Of a stretch of DNA of 64,000 nt, positions 35,923 through 44,982 are shown one piece after another. Position 1 is the stretch's first letter. Each line of letters begins with the position of its first letter. A program made the position numbers and the translations under genes. A model generated the notes under the pieces. The model worked only from the letters and a program-made list of their open reading frames with translations, was not told where the DNA came from and made no database searches. Origin of the DNA: Acidobacteriota bacterium (lineage in GTDB: Bacteria > Acidobacteriota > Blastocatellia > Pyrinomonadales > Pyrinomonadaceae); the NCBI GenBank assembly GCA_016718135.1, contig JADKEF010000001.1, positions 62,001 to 126,000 of the forward strand, read 5' to 3'.

Positions 35923-37422
35923 ATGTCAGAAAACAAAATCACCGAATCAGTCGAACATCACGCAATGGACGAGGCCGAACTCGACCGGCTCCAAACAAAT
36001 TTCGGTCAGTTGGGCGAAGTCGGCACAGACTCCGATGTTCCAAAGGAAAATCCGCTCGTAGCATGGCTCATCACCGGCGCGATCGTCGCATTGATCGCGA
36101 TCGTTGGAATTGCCTGGATCGTTAGCCGAAATTCTGCGAGTGGCGAAAAGGCGGCGACCGAGGAACACAAAGAGGAAGGCGGTCACTCGGAGAATAAGAC
36201 CGGAAAAGAGGTCAAGCTCGATCCTGAGTTACTTGAATCTGCGGGAATCTTAACCGAAACCGTTACACAACGTCCCGCGATTGCGATGTTGAATGTTACA
36301 GGAGCAGTCGAGCTTAATCCTGAGACGACGGAGATGGCGACTCTGTTGGTCGGTGGACGCATCGAGCGGGTCAATTACGGCGTCGGGGACTATGTACAGC
36401 GTGGAGCCGTGCTCGCGGTCGTCTCAAGTCCGCAACTTGCTCAAATGCACGGCAAAATGCACGAGGCGAAGACCAAATTCGAACTGGCCGAGCGAAATCT
36501 CGTCCGCGTGCAAAAGACCGAGAACCGCGTCGCCCTGTTGCAGGCAAAGGCAAGGCTCGACGAAGCGGATGCAACGCTCAAACGAACCAAGAAATTGATC
36601 GAACTCGGTGCCGGTGCGGGCAAGGATATTGTCACCGCCGAGACAAACTACAAGACGGCTAAAGCTGAATTCGATTTCCAATCAAACATCGCTCTCAACA
36701 AGGAGCTGCAAGAAGCAAAAGCCGAGGTCGAAACGGCTCACGTCGATCTCAGACACATCGAGGACGAGTTGCGCGCCCTCGGGGTTCCCATCGAATCGAA
36801 CAAACCAGACGATCATCGCGGCGACACCTCGCTCGTTTCGCTGCGGGCTCCGCTTTCGGGAGTCGTTACAGAACGCAAATTCAATGCGGGTGCTGGAGTA
36901 GAAGCGGCCACGCCGATCTTTTTGATCTCAAATCTCGGTACGGTTTACGTTATCGCAAACGTTCCCGAAGCGAACATGTCAAAGCTGTTTGTCGGATCAA
37001 ACGCGGAGATAACTTCGCCTGCGATCGGTACGGTGAATGGCCGTGTGTCGTACATTGATCCGCAATTGGATGAGACCACCAGAACCGGCAGAGTGCGGAT
37101 CGAGGTTCCGAATAGGAACGGCAAGCTCCGGGCAGGAATGTTTGCCGATGTTGGCTTTTATACCGGAACGAACGCCGCGACGGGGCAAGAGCTAGTTGTG
37201 TCGTCCGACGCCGTTCAACGTACCGGCGACAAGACAGTTGTCTTCGTCCCGCGTGAAGACGAGCCGGGAGCCTTCGAAGTCCGCGAGATCGAGGTTGGTG
37301 CAGACATCAACGGCTACACAAAGGTGCTCGAAGGGCTAAAGCTGGGCGAAAAGGTCGTAACGAAAGGAAGTTTTACCTTGAAGACACAGCTTGAAAAGGG
37401 TGCGATGGGGGAAGATCACTAA
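35923..37422 (+). CDS. RND efflux periplasmic adaptor (CzcB-like membrane fusion protein)
   Basis: The 499-residue protein is preceded by AAGGA. A membrane anchor lies at about 47-67 (VAWLITGAIVALIAIVGIAWIV), followed by a Glu/Lys/His-rich stretch (about 75-95: EEHKEEGGHSE). The lipoyl, helical hairpin (AKTKFELAERNLVRVQKTE) and barrel domains of membrane fusion proteins follow. It links the pump and the TolC channel and is co-translated with both. Confidence 0.9.
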   Translation: MSENKITESVEHHAMDEAELDRLQTNFGQLGEVGTDSDVPKENPLVAWLITGAIVALIAIVGIAWIVSRNSASGEKAATEEHKEEGGHSENKTGKEVKLDPELLESAGILTETVTQRPAIAMLNVTGAVELNPETTEMATLLVGGRIERVNYGVGDYVQRGAVLAVVSSPQLAQMHGKMHEAKTKFELAERNLVRVQKTENRVALLQAKARLDEADATLKRTKKLIELGAGAGKDIVTAETNYKTAKAEFDFQSNIALNKELQEAKAEVETAHVDLRHIEDELRALGVPIESNKPDDHRGDTSLVSLRAPLSGVVTERKFNAGAGVEAATPIFLISNLGTVYVIANVPEANMSKLFVGSNAEITSPAIGTVNGRVSYIDPQLDETTRTGRVRIEVPNRNGKLRAGMFADVGFYTGTNAATGQELVVSSDAVQRTGDKTVVFVPREDEPGAFEVREIEVGADINGYTKVLEGLKLGEKVVTKGSFTLKTQLEKGAMGEDH

Positions 37423-37428
37423 AAACAT

Positions 37429-40400
37429 ATGATCAACGCAATAATTCGATTCTCCATTACACAAAAACTAGTCGTGATGTTGCTCGTCGCGATCATGGCA
37501 GCCGCCGGAGCGTATAGTTTGATCAATTTGCCTATCGACGCCGTGCCGGACGTGACGAATGTTCAGGTTCAGGTTTTGACGAGTGCTCCCAGCCTGGCGC
37601 CGCTTGAGATCGAACGTCAGATCACCTTTCCGATCGAGGTCTCGATGTCAGGCATTCCGAACGTTGAGGAGATCCGCTCGGTGTCGAAGTTCGGCATATC
37701 GAACGTGACCATCGTCTTCGAAGAAACGACCGACATCTATTTTGCCCGTCAGCTCGTCCTCGAACGCCTTTCTCAAGCTCGCGAACAGATTCCGTCGAAC
37801 ATTGGTTCTCCGGAGATGGGGCCGATCGCGACCGGACTGGGCGAGATATATCAATACGAGGTCAAGGCGGAGAAAGGCAGTAATTACACGGCTACCGATC
37901 TCCGGACGATACACGATTGGAACATTCGGCGACAGTTGATGGGCGTTCCCGGTGTGACGGAGGTGAATTCGCATGGTGGATTTGGCAAGCAATACGAGGT
38001 TCGGCTGATTCCGGAGAAGCTACTGGCCTACGATCTACGGCTGCGTGACGTTTACGAAGCGGTCACAAGGAATAATGGAACCGTTGGCGGCGGATATATC
38101 GAGAAAGGTGCTGAGCAATATCTGTTGCGTGGCGTCGGGTTGGTCGAAAAGGCTGATGACATTGCGAATATCGTCGTCAAGACGGGTGCTGAAGGCGTTC
38201 CCGTTTACGTGAAAGACCTCGGCGAGATCGTCGAAGGCAAAGGTATACGCCAAGGTGCGGTTACAGCGGATGGCGAAGGCGAGATAGTGTCGGGTATGGC
38301 GATCATGCTAAAGGGCGAGAACTCGCGCACGGTCGCAACCCGTGTGGCGGAACGCATCGACGAGATTCGCAAATCGCTGCCGACCGGCGTCACCATCGAA
38401 CCTTTCTACGACCGGACGGCGCTTGTAAAGCGTGCGATCGCGACCGTCGAGACAAATCTGTTGGAAGGAGCTGCGCTTGTCATATTCGTTTTGCTGTTGC
38501 TACTCGGAAACTGGCGAGGAGCATTGCTTGTGGCAACGATCATCCCGCTCTCGATGTTATTTGCCGCGATCCTGATGCGTATTTTCGACGTGTCAGGCAA
38601 TCTGATGAGTCTCGGTGCGCTGGATTTCGGGCTGATCGTAGATGGAGCGGTTGTGATGGTCGAGAATGTGGTTCGTCGCCGCGCAGAGGCGCAGCATGAG
38701 AATTCGCGGGAGCCGCCCGAGCGAACGATCCTGGAATCCTGCATCGAAGTCGCGCGTCCCGTAGTTTTCGCGGTCGCGATCATCGGAATCGTCTATTTGC
38801 CGATACTCAGCCTTCGCGGGATCGAGGGCAAGATGTTTGTGCCGATGGCTTTGACGGTCATCTTTGCGCTGCTCGGTTCGCTGATCTTGTCGCTGACGTA
38901 CGTTCCGGCGATGCTTGCGTTAATTATGCGCGGCAAGGTTTCCGAGAAAGAGAGTCCGCTTATCCGCTGGTCGAAACTTATATACAAACCGTCGCTCGCG
39001 TTCACGATGAAGTTCCGCTCACAGGTGTTGGCGGTCGCGGTTATGTTGGTGGCGATGTCGGGCGCGGTTTTTACTTACCTCGGCGGCGAATTTATCCCGC
39101 GTCTCGACGAAGGCGACATTCTGATCGAAGCCGTGATGCTGCCGAGCGTTTCGCTTGACCAGTCGACAAAGACCACGACTGAGATCGAAAAGTCGCTCAA
39201 GTCGTTCCCCGAAGTGAAAATCATCGTCTCGAAATGCGGTGCTCCGGCGGTCGCGAACGATTCGATGAGTCTCAATCAATGCGACGTGTTCGTCATGCTA
39301 CATCCGATAGAAAGCTGGAAGTCGGGAGTTACAAAAGAAGAGTTGATCGAGAAGATGTCGAAGAAGCTAGAAGCCGAGGTTCCCGCTGCTGCGTCATTCG
39401 GCTTTATGCAGCCGATCGAGATGCGCGTGAATGAGCTAATTGCAGGAACGCGCGGCGACGTTGCGGTAAAACTCTTCGGTGACGATCTCGACATTCTTGC
39501 CAAAAAAGGTGAAGAGATCGAGAAAGCCCTTGCGTCGATACAAGGTGCGGAGGAAACCAAGGCCGAGGTTACGACCGGTTTGCCGCAGCTACAGGTCAAA
39601 CCCGACCGCGCAGCGATAGCTCGTTATGGACTCAATGTCGAGGACGTAAACGATCTGGTCGAGTCGATTTTCGCGGGCAAAAAGGCGGGCGAGGTTTTCG
39701 AAGGCGAGCAGCGATTTGATATTGTTCTGAGACTAAATGAATCGGCCTCGCAGAATGTCGAGTCAGTCCGCAATCTAGTTCTCACGGCTCCAAACGGAGC
39801 TCGCGTTCCGCTGTCGCAAGTTGCCGAGATCTCGCTCATCGACAGCGCGGCTCAAATTTCGCGTGACGATACACGTCGCCGCATCGTCGTTTCGACAAAC
39901 GTACGTGGCCGTGACGTGGCGACATTTGTCGATGAGGCGAAAAAGAAGATCGAAAAAGACGTTCAATTTCCGCCCGGCTACTACTTGAAATGGGGCGGAG
40001 CCTTCGAAAATCTCGAACGCGCCACCGGGACCTTATTGATCGTCGTGCCGATCGCGTTGTTTTTGATCTTTGTGATGCTCTTCTCCACATTTGGTTCGGC
40101 AAAGCAGGCGCTCATGATCTACACCGGAATTCCGTTCGCAATTGTCGGGGGCGTGATCGCGTTGGCTGTCCGCGGGATGCCGTTTTCCATCTCTGCCGGA
40201 GTCGGATTTATCGCTCTATTCGGCGTCGCAGTGCTAAACGGCGTCGTGATGGTCAGCTTTATCAACCATCTTCGCGAAGAAGGTAAATCGGTCATCAAGG
40301 CGGTCAATGAAGGTGCGATGACGCGTCTGCGGCCCGTGCTGATGACGGCCTTGGTTGCGAGTCTCGGGTTTATTCCGATGGCTTTGGCAACGAGTGCCGG

Positions 40401-40536
40401 AGCAGAGGTTCAGCGTCCGCTCGCGACAGTTGTGATCGGCGGACTCATAACATCGACGCTGCTCACGTTGCTGATCTTGCCGACGCTTTACGCTTGGTTT
40501 GAGAAGGATGCAGAAGGAGAATTTACGGGAGAATAA
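37429..40536 (+). CDS. heavy-metal RND efflux pump (CzcA-type)
   Basis: The 1035-residue protein has the twelve-helix, two-porter-domain plan of HME-RND pumps. The TM4 motif DFGLIVDGAVVMVEN (residues 399-413) is of the divalent-metal (Co/Zn/Cd/Ni) kind rather than the copper/silver kind, which lacks this acidic pattern. Other signatures are NLPIDAVPDVTNVQVQV near the start and the porter segment HPIESWKSG. It expels cations using the proton gradient. The metal is inferred, not shown. The PII-like gene starts three bases after its stop. Confidence 0.92.
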   Translation: MINAIIRFSITQKLVVMLLVAIMAAAGAYSLINLPIDAVPDVTNVQVQVLTSAPSLAPLEIERQITFPIEVSMSGIPNVEEIRSVSKFGISNVTIVFEETTDIYFARQLVLERLSQAREQIPSNIGSPEMGPIATGLGEIYQYEVKAEKGSNYTATDLRTIHDWNIRRQLMGVPGVTEVNSHGGFGKQYEVRLIPEKLLAYDLRLRDVYEAVTRNNGTVGGGYIEKGAEQYLLRGVGLVEKADDIANIVVKTGAEGVPVYVKDLGEIVEGKGIRQGAVTADGEGEIVSGMAIMLKGENSRTVATRVAERIDEIRKSLPTGVTIEPFYDRTALVKRAIATVETNLLEGAALVIFVLLLLLGNWRGALLVATIIPLSMLFAAILMRIFDVSGNLMSLGALDFGLIVDGAVVMVENVVRRRAEAQHENSREPPERTILESCIEVARPVVFAVAIIGIVYLPILSLRGIEGKMFVPMALTVIFALLGSLILSLTYVPAMLALIMRGKVSEKESPLIRWSKLIYKPSLAFTMKFRSQVLAVAVMLVAMSGAVFTYLGGEFIPRLDEGDILIEAVMLPSVSLDQSTKTTTEIEKSLKSFPEVKIIVSKCGAPAVANDSMSLNQCDVFVMLHPIESWKSGVTKEELIEKMSKKLEAEVPAAASFGFMQPIEMRVNELIAGTRGDVAVKLFGDDLDILAKKGEEIEKALASIQGAEETKAEVTTGLPQLQVKPDRAAIARYGLNVEDVNDLVESIFAGKKAGEVFEGEQRFDIVLRLNESASQNVESVRNLVLTAPNGARVPLSQVAEISLIDSAAQISRDDTRRRIVVSTNVRGRDVATFVDEAKKKIEKDVQFPPGYYLKWGGAFENLERATGTLLIVVPIALFLIFVMLFSTFGSAKQALMIYTGIPFAIVGGVIALAVRGMPFSISAGVGFIALFGVAVLNGVVMVSFINHLREEGKSVIKAVNEGAMTRLRPVLMTALVASLGFIPMALATSAGAEVQRPLATVVIGGLITSTLLTLLILPTLYAWFEKDAEGEFTGE

Positions 40537-40539
40537 ACC

Positions 40540-40839
40540 ATGAAGCTAATAATCGCGATAGTTCGGCCTTTCACAGTGGAGAAGATCGTCAACGCCTTTG
40601 AGGCTATCGAGGGCTTTCCGGGCATGACCGTTGTCGACTCCGAGGGTTTCGGTCAGCGACATCCGGCGGTTCAGTCCAGTTCGCTCGATCCCTTCAAGCC
40701 GGGAAAGAGGATCGAGATATCAGCGAACGACGAGATGGTGCCGATCATCACTGCCGCCATACTCAAGAGTGCTCACACGGGAAAAATAGGCGATGGCGTG
40801 ATCATGGTGGTCGATATTGATACGGCTTTCAAGATCTAG
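40540..40839 (+). CDS. PII-like signal protein of the metal-efflux-associated group (PII-NG)
   Basis: The 99-residue protein has the ferredoxin-like PII fold: MKLIIAIVRPFTVEKIVNA opening, GFPGMTVVDSEGFGQ at the T-loop start, and GKIGDGVIMVVDID closing, matching the PII GKIGDGKIFV strand. The T-loop is short and lacks the uridylylated tyrosine. PII proteins next to RND metal pumps form a separate group reported in the literature. It presumably senses a metal or nucleotide and controls the pump; this is inference. The ribosome binding site GGAG lies in the end of the pump gene. Confidence 0.85.
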   Translation: MKLIIAIVRPFTVEKIVNAFEAIEGFPGMTVVDSEGFGQRHPAVQSSSLDPFKPGKRIEISANDEMVPIITAAILKSAHTGKIGDGVIMVVDIDTAFKI

Positions 40840-40964
40840 CTAATTTTAGAAAGCAAACTATGCAGAAACTGTACGGCCTTCGCCGGCCAGCGAGGTTTCT
40901 TCCGCGGCGTACTTCTACTTAAGAATGAACAGGTCGGCAACTTCTCGCAGCCTTGAAATTTGGG

Positions 40965-40994
40965 AAAAAAATGGCCGCAATTTAAATCGCGGCC
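40965..40994 (-). terminator. terminator of the prepilin gene
   Basis: On the minus strand the stem GGCCGC/GCGGCC (arms 40989-40994 and 40973-40978, 10-base loop) is followed by ATTTTTTT. It is 59 bases past the stop codon. Confidence 0.8.
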
Positions 40995-41052
40995 TCATTT
41001 ACCCGCAAGACCTGGGGAAGCGAGTGGGCAGTTTGGGAGAAGTTGATCTTAT

Positions 41053-41586
41053 TTATTCGTTGACCGGAGTTCCGCCGGTAACCGAGATGATGCCACCAGC
41101 GACCGTACAGTTTGCATTGTTCGGATTCGCAGCGTTTGCACCGTAAATGACCCCATCGGTCGAGGTAGCGACGTTACGCGGGCCGGTGGCTGCTACACCA
41201 ACGCCTACCACCGGAACCGCACGCCCGCAGAACCCTGAAGCGATCGGGCCGGAGGCGTCGATCTTGACTCCCGTGAAGCGATAGCCGTTCTTTGTGCCTG
41301 AAGCCAATAAAGAGTCAATTATACCTGCGGCACCGAGTTCGGTCATTGCATTACCGTTGAGCGAGGTGTCGCCTGCGAAATCACCGCGGCCCATGGATGT
41401 CGCGTACGTCATCTGAGCACTGTGAAACATTCGCAGATCCGATATCGCCGAGCCCTCATTAGCCGCACGGCGGGATGCCATCAGATTGGGGATCGCGATC
41501 GCGGCGACAATGCCGATCACGACAACTACGATTAGAAGTTCGACTAGCGAGAATCCGCGTTCGCGGAGCTTGGGGTTAATTGACAT
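41053..41586 (-). CDS. type IV prepilin-like protein
   Basis: The 177-residue protein has a class III signal: prepilin peptidase would cut after G11 in RERG-FSLVE, leaving F at +1 and E at +5. The hydrophobic helix (LLIVVVVIGIVAAIAIPNLM) then carries the pilin into the fibre. The C-terminal globular part has a cysteine pair (SGFCGRAVP and NNANCTVAG) that could form the D-region disulfide. AAGGAG precedes the ATG. No pil assembly genes are in the window, so this is either a major pilin or an isolated pseudopilin. Confidence 0.9.
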   Translation of the reverse strand: MSINPKLRERGFSLVELLIVVVVIGIVAAIAIPNLMASRRAANEGSAISDLRMFHSAQMTYATSMGRGDFAGDTSLNGNAMTELGAAGIIDSLLASGTKNGYRFTGVKIDASGPIASGFCGRAVPVVGVGVAATGPRNVATSTDGVIYGANAANPNNANCTVAGGIISVTGGTPVNE

Positions 41587-42043
41587 TATGCTTTCTCCTT
41601 ACAAAGTGAGGAGCAGCACACTTTTCTCCGCAAAGGTTATGGCAATGTCCGTGCCACCTTTATGGACTTCCTCGGACGGCGATAAACACTGGGCTAAACA
41701 CAACAGCTCACGAGAATAACTCCTCGGAGGGGAAAGAAGAATGACAGGATTTGTCAGATGGAGAAGACGCTTTGTGTTAGGTGGCTTGTATGTTTATCGT
41801 TTCGAAACGGAGGGGCGATTACGATTGGTTTGACAATTCGAGGCCGCTCATATATTTTTCGTCCGATTGGTCTTTTACTTATCTAGTTAAAGGCATACGG
41901 CACAGTCGATTATTGATTGTTAGGGAAGGGGTGTGCTGGGATCGTCAGCAAAACGTCTCTCGGTCATTAGTCGCCCCTTAGACAATCTGAGCCTTGTTTT
42001 AGAACAAAAATACGTCCTCCCCGCGAGGGCAGATCGGAAACCA
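41587..42043. other. 457-base intergenic region with one promoter
   Basis: This AT-richer gap separates the divergent prepilin and exported-protein genes. It holds the plus-strand promoter given separately. A 30-codon frame after GGAGG near 41730-41751 (MTGFVRWRRRF...) was seen but is too weak to call. Nothing else was recognised. Confidence 0.5.
41830..41858 (+). promoter_or_regulatory. sigma-70 promoter of the exported-protein pair
   Basis: TTGACA at 41830-41835 and TATTTT at 41853-41858 are separated by 17 bases. The consensus -35 and ideal spacing make this one of the two best promoters in the window. It would drive the genes at 42044 and 42674 with a leader of about 180 bases. Confidence 0.6.
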
Positions 42044-42664
42044 ATGAAAAGAAACAGATTTGTGTTCGTGCTGTTGTTGACGGTGCTGGGATTGATTCCC
42101 GTTTTCTCGGGTTCAAGAGCCTATTTTCGGGGTTTGACACAAATTATTGACTTGAGGAACAAAGAAATTGTTCGCGCGGATGAACCTGCTGAACCGCTCG
42201 ATGTCGTTGATCTCCAAACGAATCAAAAAAACGTTGAGTTCGGCCGAGTCTTTCGCGACGATGGAGATTGGCTGAGAAATTTTGCTATCACTTACCGGAA
42301 CAAATCTCACCAAGTGATTGTAGCGGCAACGCTATACATTGCATTTCCAGAGACGACATCGACGGGAAGCGAGTTGCATTACCCGATTTCGGTTGGCCCC
42401 GACAGGCTTAAAGCAATCAAGGGCGAGAGGTCTATTTTGGTTCATCCTAATGAAAATTTTACTTTTAACCTCAGCGACGTAGAATTAGGACATCTGAAGA
42501 AATTCCTCACCGCCAACAAACGCTTACTGGCATCCTTGCGTAAAGCCGAAATCAGCGTCGGATTCCTCCTGTTTGATGACGGCACAGGCTGGGGAGCGGG
42601 ATCGTACCGCGTACAAGATCCTAAACGTCCCGGAATCTGGATAGATGCCCCAAAAAACGAGTGA
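42044..42664 (+). CDS. exported hypothetical protein
   Basis: The start MKRNRFVFVLLLTVLGLIP at 42044 gives 206 residues with an N-terminal membrane anchor or signal peptide. The 37 codons upstream in the same frame look non-coding. The rest is mainly beta (WLRNFAITYRNKSHQVIVAATLYIAFP, split here by an Ig-like pattern), ending GSYRVQDPKRPGIWIDAP. No known domain is recognised. It is followed after 9 bases by the secreted calcium-motif protein and probably forms an operon with it. Confidence 0.6.
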   Translation: MKRNRFVFVLLLTVLGLIPVFSGSRAYFRGLTQIIDLRNKEIVRADEPAEPLDVVDLQTNQKNVEFGRVFRDDGDWLRNFAITYRNKSHQVIVAATLYIAFPETTSTGSELHYPISVGPDRLKAIKGERSILVHPNENFTFNLSDVELGHLKKFLTANKRLLASLRKAEISVGFLLFDDGTGWGAGSYRVQDPKRPGIWIDAPKNE

Positions 42665-42673
42665 GGTGACACC

Positions 42674-43721
42674 ATGAAGCGGTGGCCTATTCTAATCACG
42701 CCTATTTCAATTACATACGTTATAACAGTTGCACTTGCGTTGGCGAGCGTGGTCTATGAGACCGAAGAGGTAGTCTACGCTCAAGGAAGTCAGGAGTGTG
42801 TCAGCGTAGAAACATCCACCCCTTTTTGTGGTGTTGGGTGTGGTTGGTCTGAGATTGTGACGGCTTGGGGGTCGCCGAATTCTGGAACTCGAAGACTTAC
42901 CACACGGACAGGACCTTGTTCCCCTGCTGATGACCCCGAGAATTGCCCAGGCGTCCCAGGTCAGCCTTGGCGCAAACAACTCATCCAACTGTAGCCCTCC
43001 ACCACCGACGCCTACGCCAACGAACACGCCGACTGCAACACCTACGAATACGCCGACGACCACGCCGACCGCGACGCCGGAAATTTGCGAGGATGGGGTT
43101 TGTAGCGGACAAGAGCAAATTATTGGTGCCGAGCAAGATTTATGGTGTAACAGTGCAACGGGTTGCTGTGATCAACCTTCACCGATTCTAATCGATGTGC
43201 TTGGAAACGGTTTTGATCTAACCGACAAGGCTAATGGGGTTTTCTTTAGCATGAATGGCGGCCCGGTACGCTTGATCCCGTGGACCGCGGCGGGCTCAGA
43301 CGATTCATGGCTTGTTCTTGATGGCAACGGTAATGGAACCATCGATGATGGAACTGAATTATTTGGAAACTTTACCAATCAACCGCCCCCACCAGAAGGG
43401 GAAGAGAGAAACGGTTTCCTTGCGTTGGCCGTGTTCGACAGGGTGGAGGTTGGAGGGAACAACGACGGTTGCATTGACCGGAGAGACATCGTGTTCGGCA
43501 GTCTTCGGTTGTGGCGGGATGGCAATCACAACGGAATTTCTGAGCCTCAAGAGTTGTTTACTCTGCCGCAATTCGGATTTCGGAAAATGCATCTTGACTA
43601 TCAAGAAACGAGGGTCATCGATGAACACGGGAACCAATTTAGGTACCGTGCAAAAGTTAAAGACGGACAGGATGCCCAGCTTGGGCGTTGGGCTTGGGAT
43701 GTTTTCCTTGTCGCTCCGTAA
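42674..43721 (+). CDS. secreted protein with Thr-Pro repeats and EF-hand-like calcium motifs (frame lesion)
   Basis: GAGGTGA precedes the ATG. The first frame has a signal peptide (ITYVITVALALASVVYE) and a Cys-containing region, then stops at 42994. The next frame, overlapping it, continues with a PTPTNTPTATPTNTP linker and the domain ILIDVLGNGFDLTDKANGV. DGNGNGTIDDGTELFGNF and DGNHNGISEPQELF in that domain are two DxDxN/DG calcium-loop patterns. Joining the two (one base skipped near 42990) gives a single secreted protein of about 349 residues, a layout known for hypothetical proteins of related bacteria. Without repair the second frame lacks a good start. The domain may be an adhesin or structural module. 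Confidence 0.6.
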
Positions 43722-43741
43722 CGATTTGAACACGAGGTAGA

Positions 43742-43771
43742 AGAGGCCGTTTTAATAGGCGGTCTCCTTTC
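43742..43771 (+). terminator. weak hairpin after the calcium-motif gene
   Basis: GAGGCCG and CGGTCTC, with one G-U pair, are separated by ten bases and followed by CTTTC. Moderate evidence only. Confidence 0.4.
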
Positions 43772-43795
43772 AGTCATCTCAAATCTCGCAACATT

Positions 43796-44377
43796 TCAAT
43801 TCCTCGATTTCTTGACTTCGGCGGGCAGTTTGGCCACTGCCGCTATGATCTCATCGCACATCTCGAGAGAATCAAGGATCGAACCGGTTTCGCCTTTATC
43901 GTTCTTCTTGTCTAATTCTGCTTTTAAGACCGGGCCGTAGCGTTTCGCCGCAGCGGCGAGGTCCCGAACGGCTTTTGGAAAAAGCTCGGCGAAACCCTTC
44001 GACTTCTTTTCTTTTGGGTCTGCGGGGTCAACATAGACCACAGCCGAGTTTGGCCGTTCCGAAAGGCTATCGATGTCGTCGATCGCCTTTTGCAGGATAC
44101 GTTTGATGTCGTAGAGCAATTCGAGCCTGGTACCGGTGGGCAATTCGCCCCATGCCTCGTCCTTTTTGGGGCGCTTTGGGGAAGCAACTTCGAGCTTCAA
44201 AGCTGCAAATCGACGGTCGATCGCGTGCACAAGGATGTCGATCCGGTGATCGATCTCCTGAGCGTCCCGGATCAACTCTACCTCCTCCGCTGTGAAATAA
44301 TCACGCTGGGCCGAGGCCAAGCTAGGAAAGAAAGCGATTGAAGCGACGATTGCGAGGGCAATTAAGATTCGGTTCAT
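43796..44377 (-). CDS. exported helical protein of unknown function (third gene of TPR operon)
   Basis: The 193-residue protein begins with a signal peptide (MNRILIALAIVASIAFFPSLASAQ). The rest is charged and helical, with RRFAALKLEVASPKRPKKDE and FPKAVRDLAAAAKRYGPVL. It shares its general make-up (basic/acidic helices, about 200 residues) with the gene upstream. Its ATG overlaps the stop of that gene (ATGA), so the two are translationally coupled. No known family is recognised. Confidence 0.65.
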   Translation of the reverse strand: MNRILIALAIVASIAFFPSLASAQRDYFTAEEVELIRDAQEIDHRIDILVHAIDRRFAALKLEVASPKRPKKDEAWGELPTGTRLELLYDIKRILQKAIDDIDSLSERPNSAVVYVDPADPKEKKSKGFAELFPKAVRDLAAAAKRYGPVLKAELDKKNDKGETGSILDSLEMCDEIIAAVAKLPAEVKKSRN

Positions 44378-44982
44378 AGGTTTTCACCATTCTTGCGGTT
44401 TGGCACGACAGTATCACTGAAGAGAGGTTCCGTTGCCTTGGTTCGAGCGTCACGAACGAATTTCATTAGCCTTCTTACATAGTCATCGTACCGGATCGGC
44501 AACTCTCGCCTGATGACCTCGATACGCGGTGAGAACGCGCGTAGCCCGATCTCAAGACGCTTGAAATTGTCGAGAACCTTGCCATTGGAGCCGCTATCGC
44601 GGCGATTGAGAAATTCGAGCGAGTCGTCCATCAAAGCATGAAATCCACCGAGTTCGTTGAACATTGTGTCGAATTGCCGGCTGCCGGCCCATTTCTCTGC
44701 GGCATCAAGTCGGGCATCCATTAACTCAAGAGCGAGCTTGGTCCGGGCCTTTAGGTCAACCGCTTTTGCGTCGAGGAGCGACCGCTCATCCTTAGAGAGA
44801 AGCTTGACGGGGGGGGGAGCGACTTCGAGATTGTCGTCCTGGCCACTCGTTACGGACGGAAGGGCAAAGAAGATAACGAGAAAGACAAAGGACGAGAGGA
44901 GAGCATCAAGCCTTACGCCGCGGGTACTCGAGGTAAGGCTTCGTATCGCCAGTAAATCGTAAATGCTCGTTCCCTCGCTCAT
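44374..44982 (-). CDS. exported or membrane-anchored helical protein of unknown function
   Basis: The 202-residue protein has an N-terminal hydrophobic segment at about 28-46 (LLSSFVFLVIFFALPSV) after a 27-residue cytoplasmic start, with TSGQ as a possible cleavage site. A Pro-rich turn (VAPPPVKLL) falls in a run of nine Gs in the plus-strand text; the frame stays intact. The remainder is helical (DAKAVDLKARTKLALELMDARL). It overlaps the TPR gene stop and the next start by four bases each. Confidence 0.65.
   Translation of the reverse strand: MSEGTSIYDLLAIRSLTSSTRGVRLDALLSSFVFLVIFFALPSVTSGQDDNLEVAPPPVKLLSKDERSLLDAKAVDLKARTKLALELMDARLDAAEKWAGSRQFDTMFNELGGFHALMDDSLEFLNRRDSGSNGKVLDNFKRLEIGLRAFSPRIEVIRRELPIRYDDYVRRLMKFVRDARTKATEPLFSDTVVPNRKNGENL

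Noticed and set aside
43009..43078. ACGCC/ACACC repeats as a possible CRISPR or microsatellite
   Set aside because: They encode a Thr-Pro linker in the frame of a secreted protein; unit size and lack of spacers exclude CRISPR.
44809..44818. Run of nine Gs as a possible frameshift site
   Set aside because: The frame is continuous through it and the protein on both sides fits one gene.
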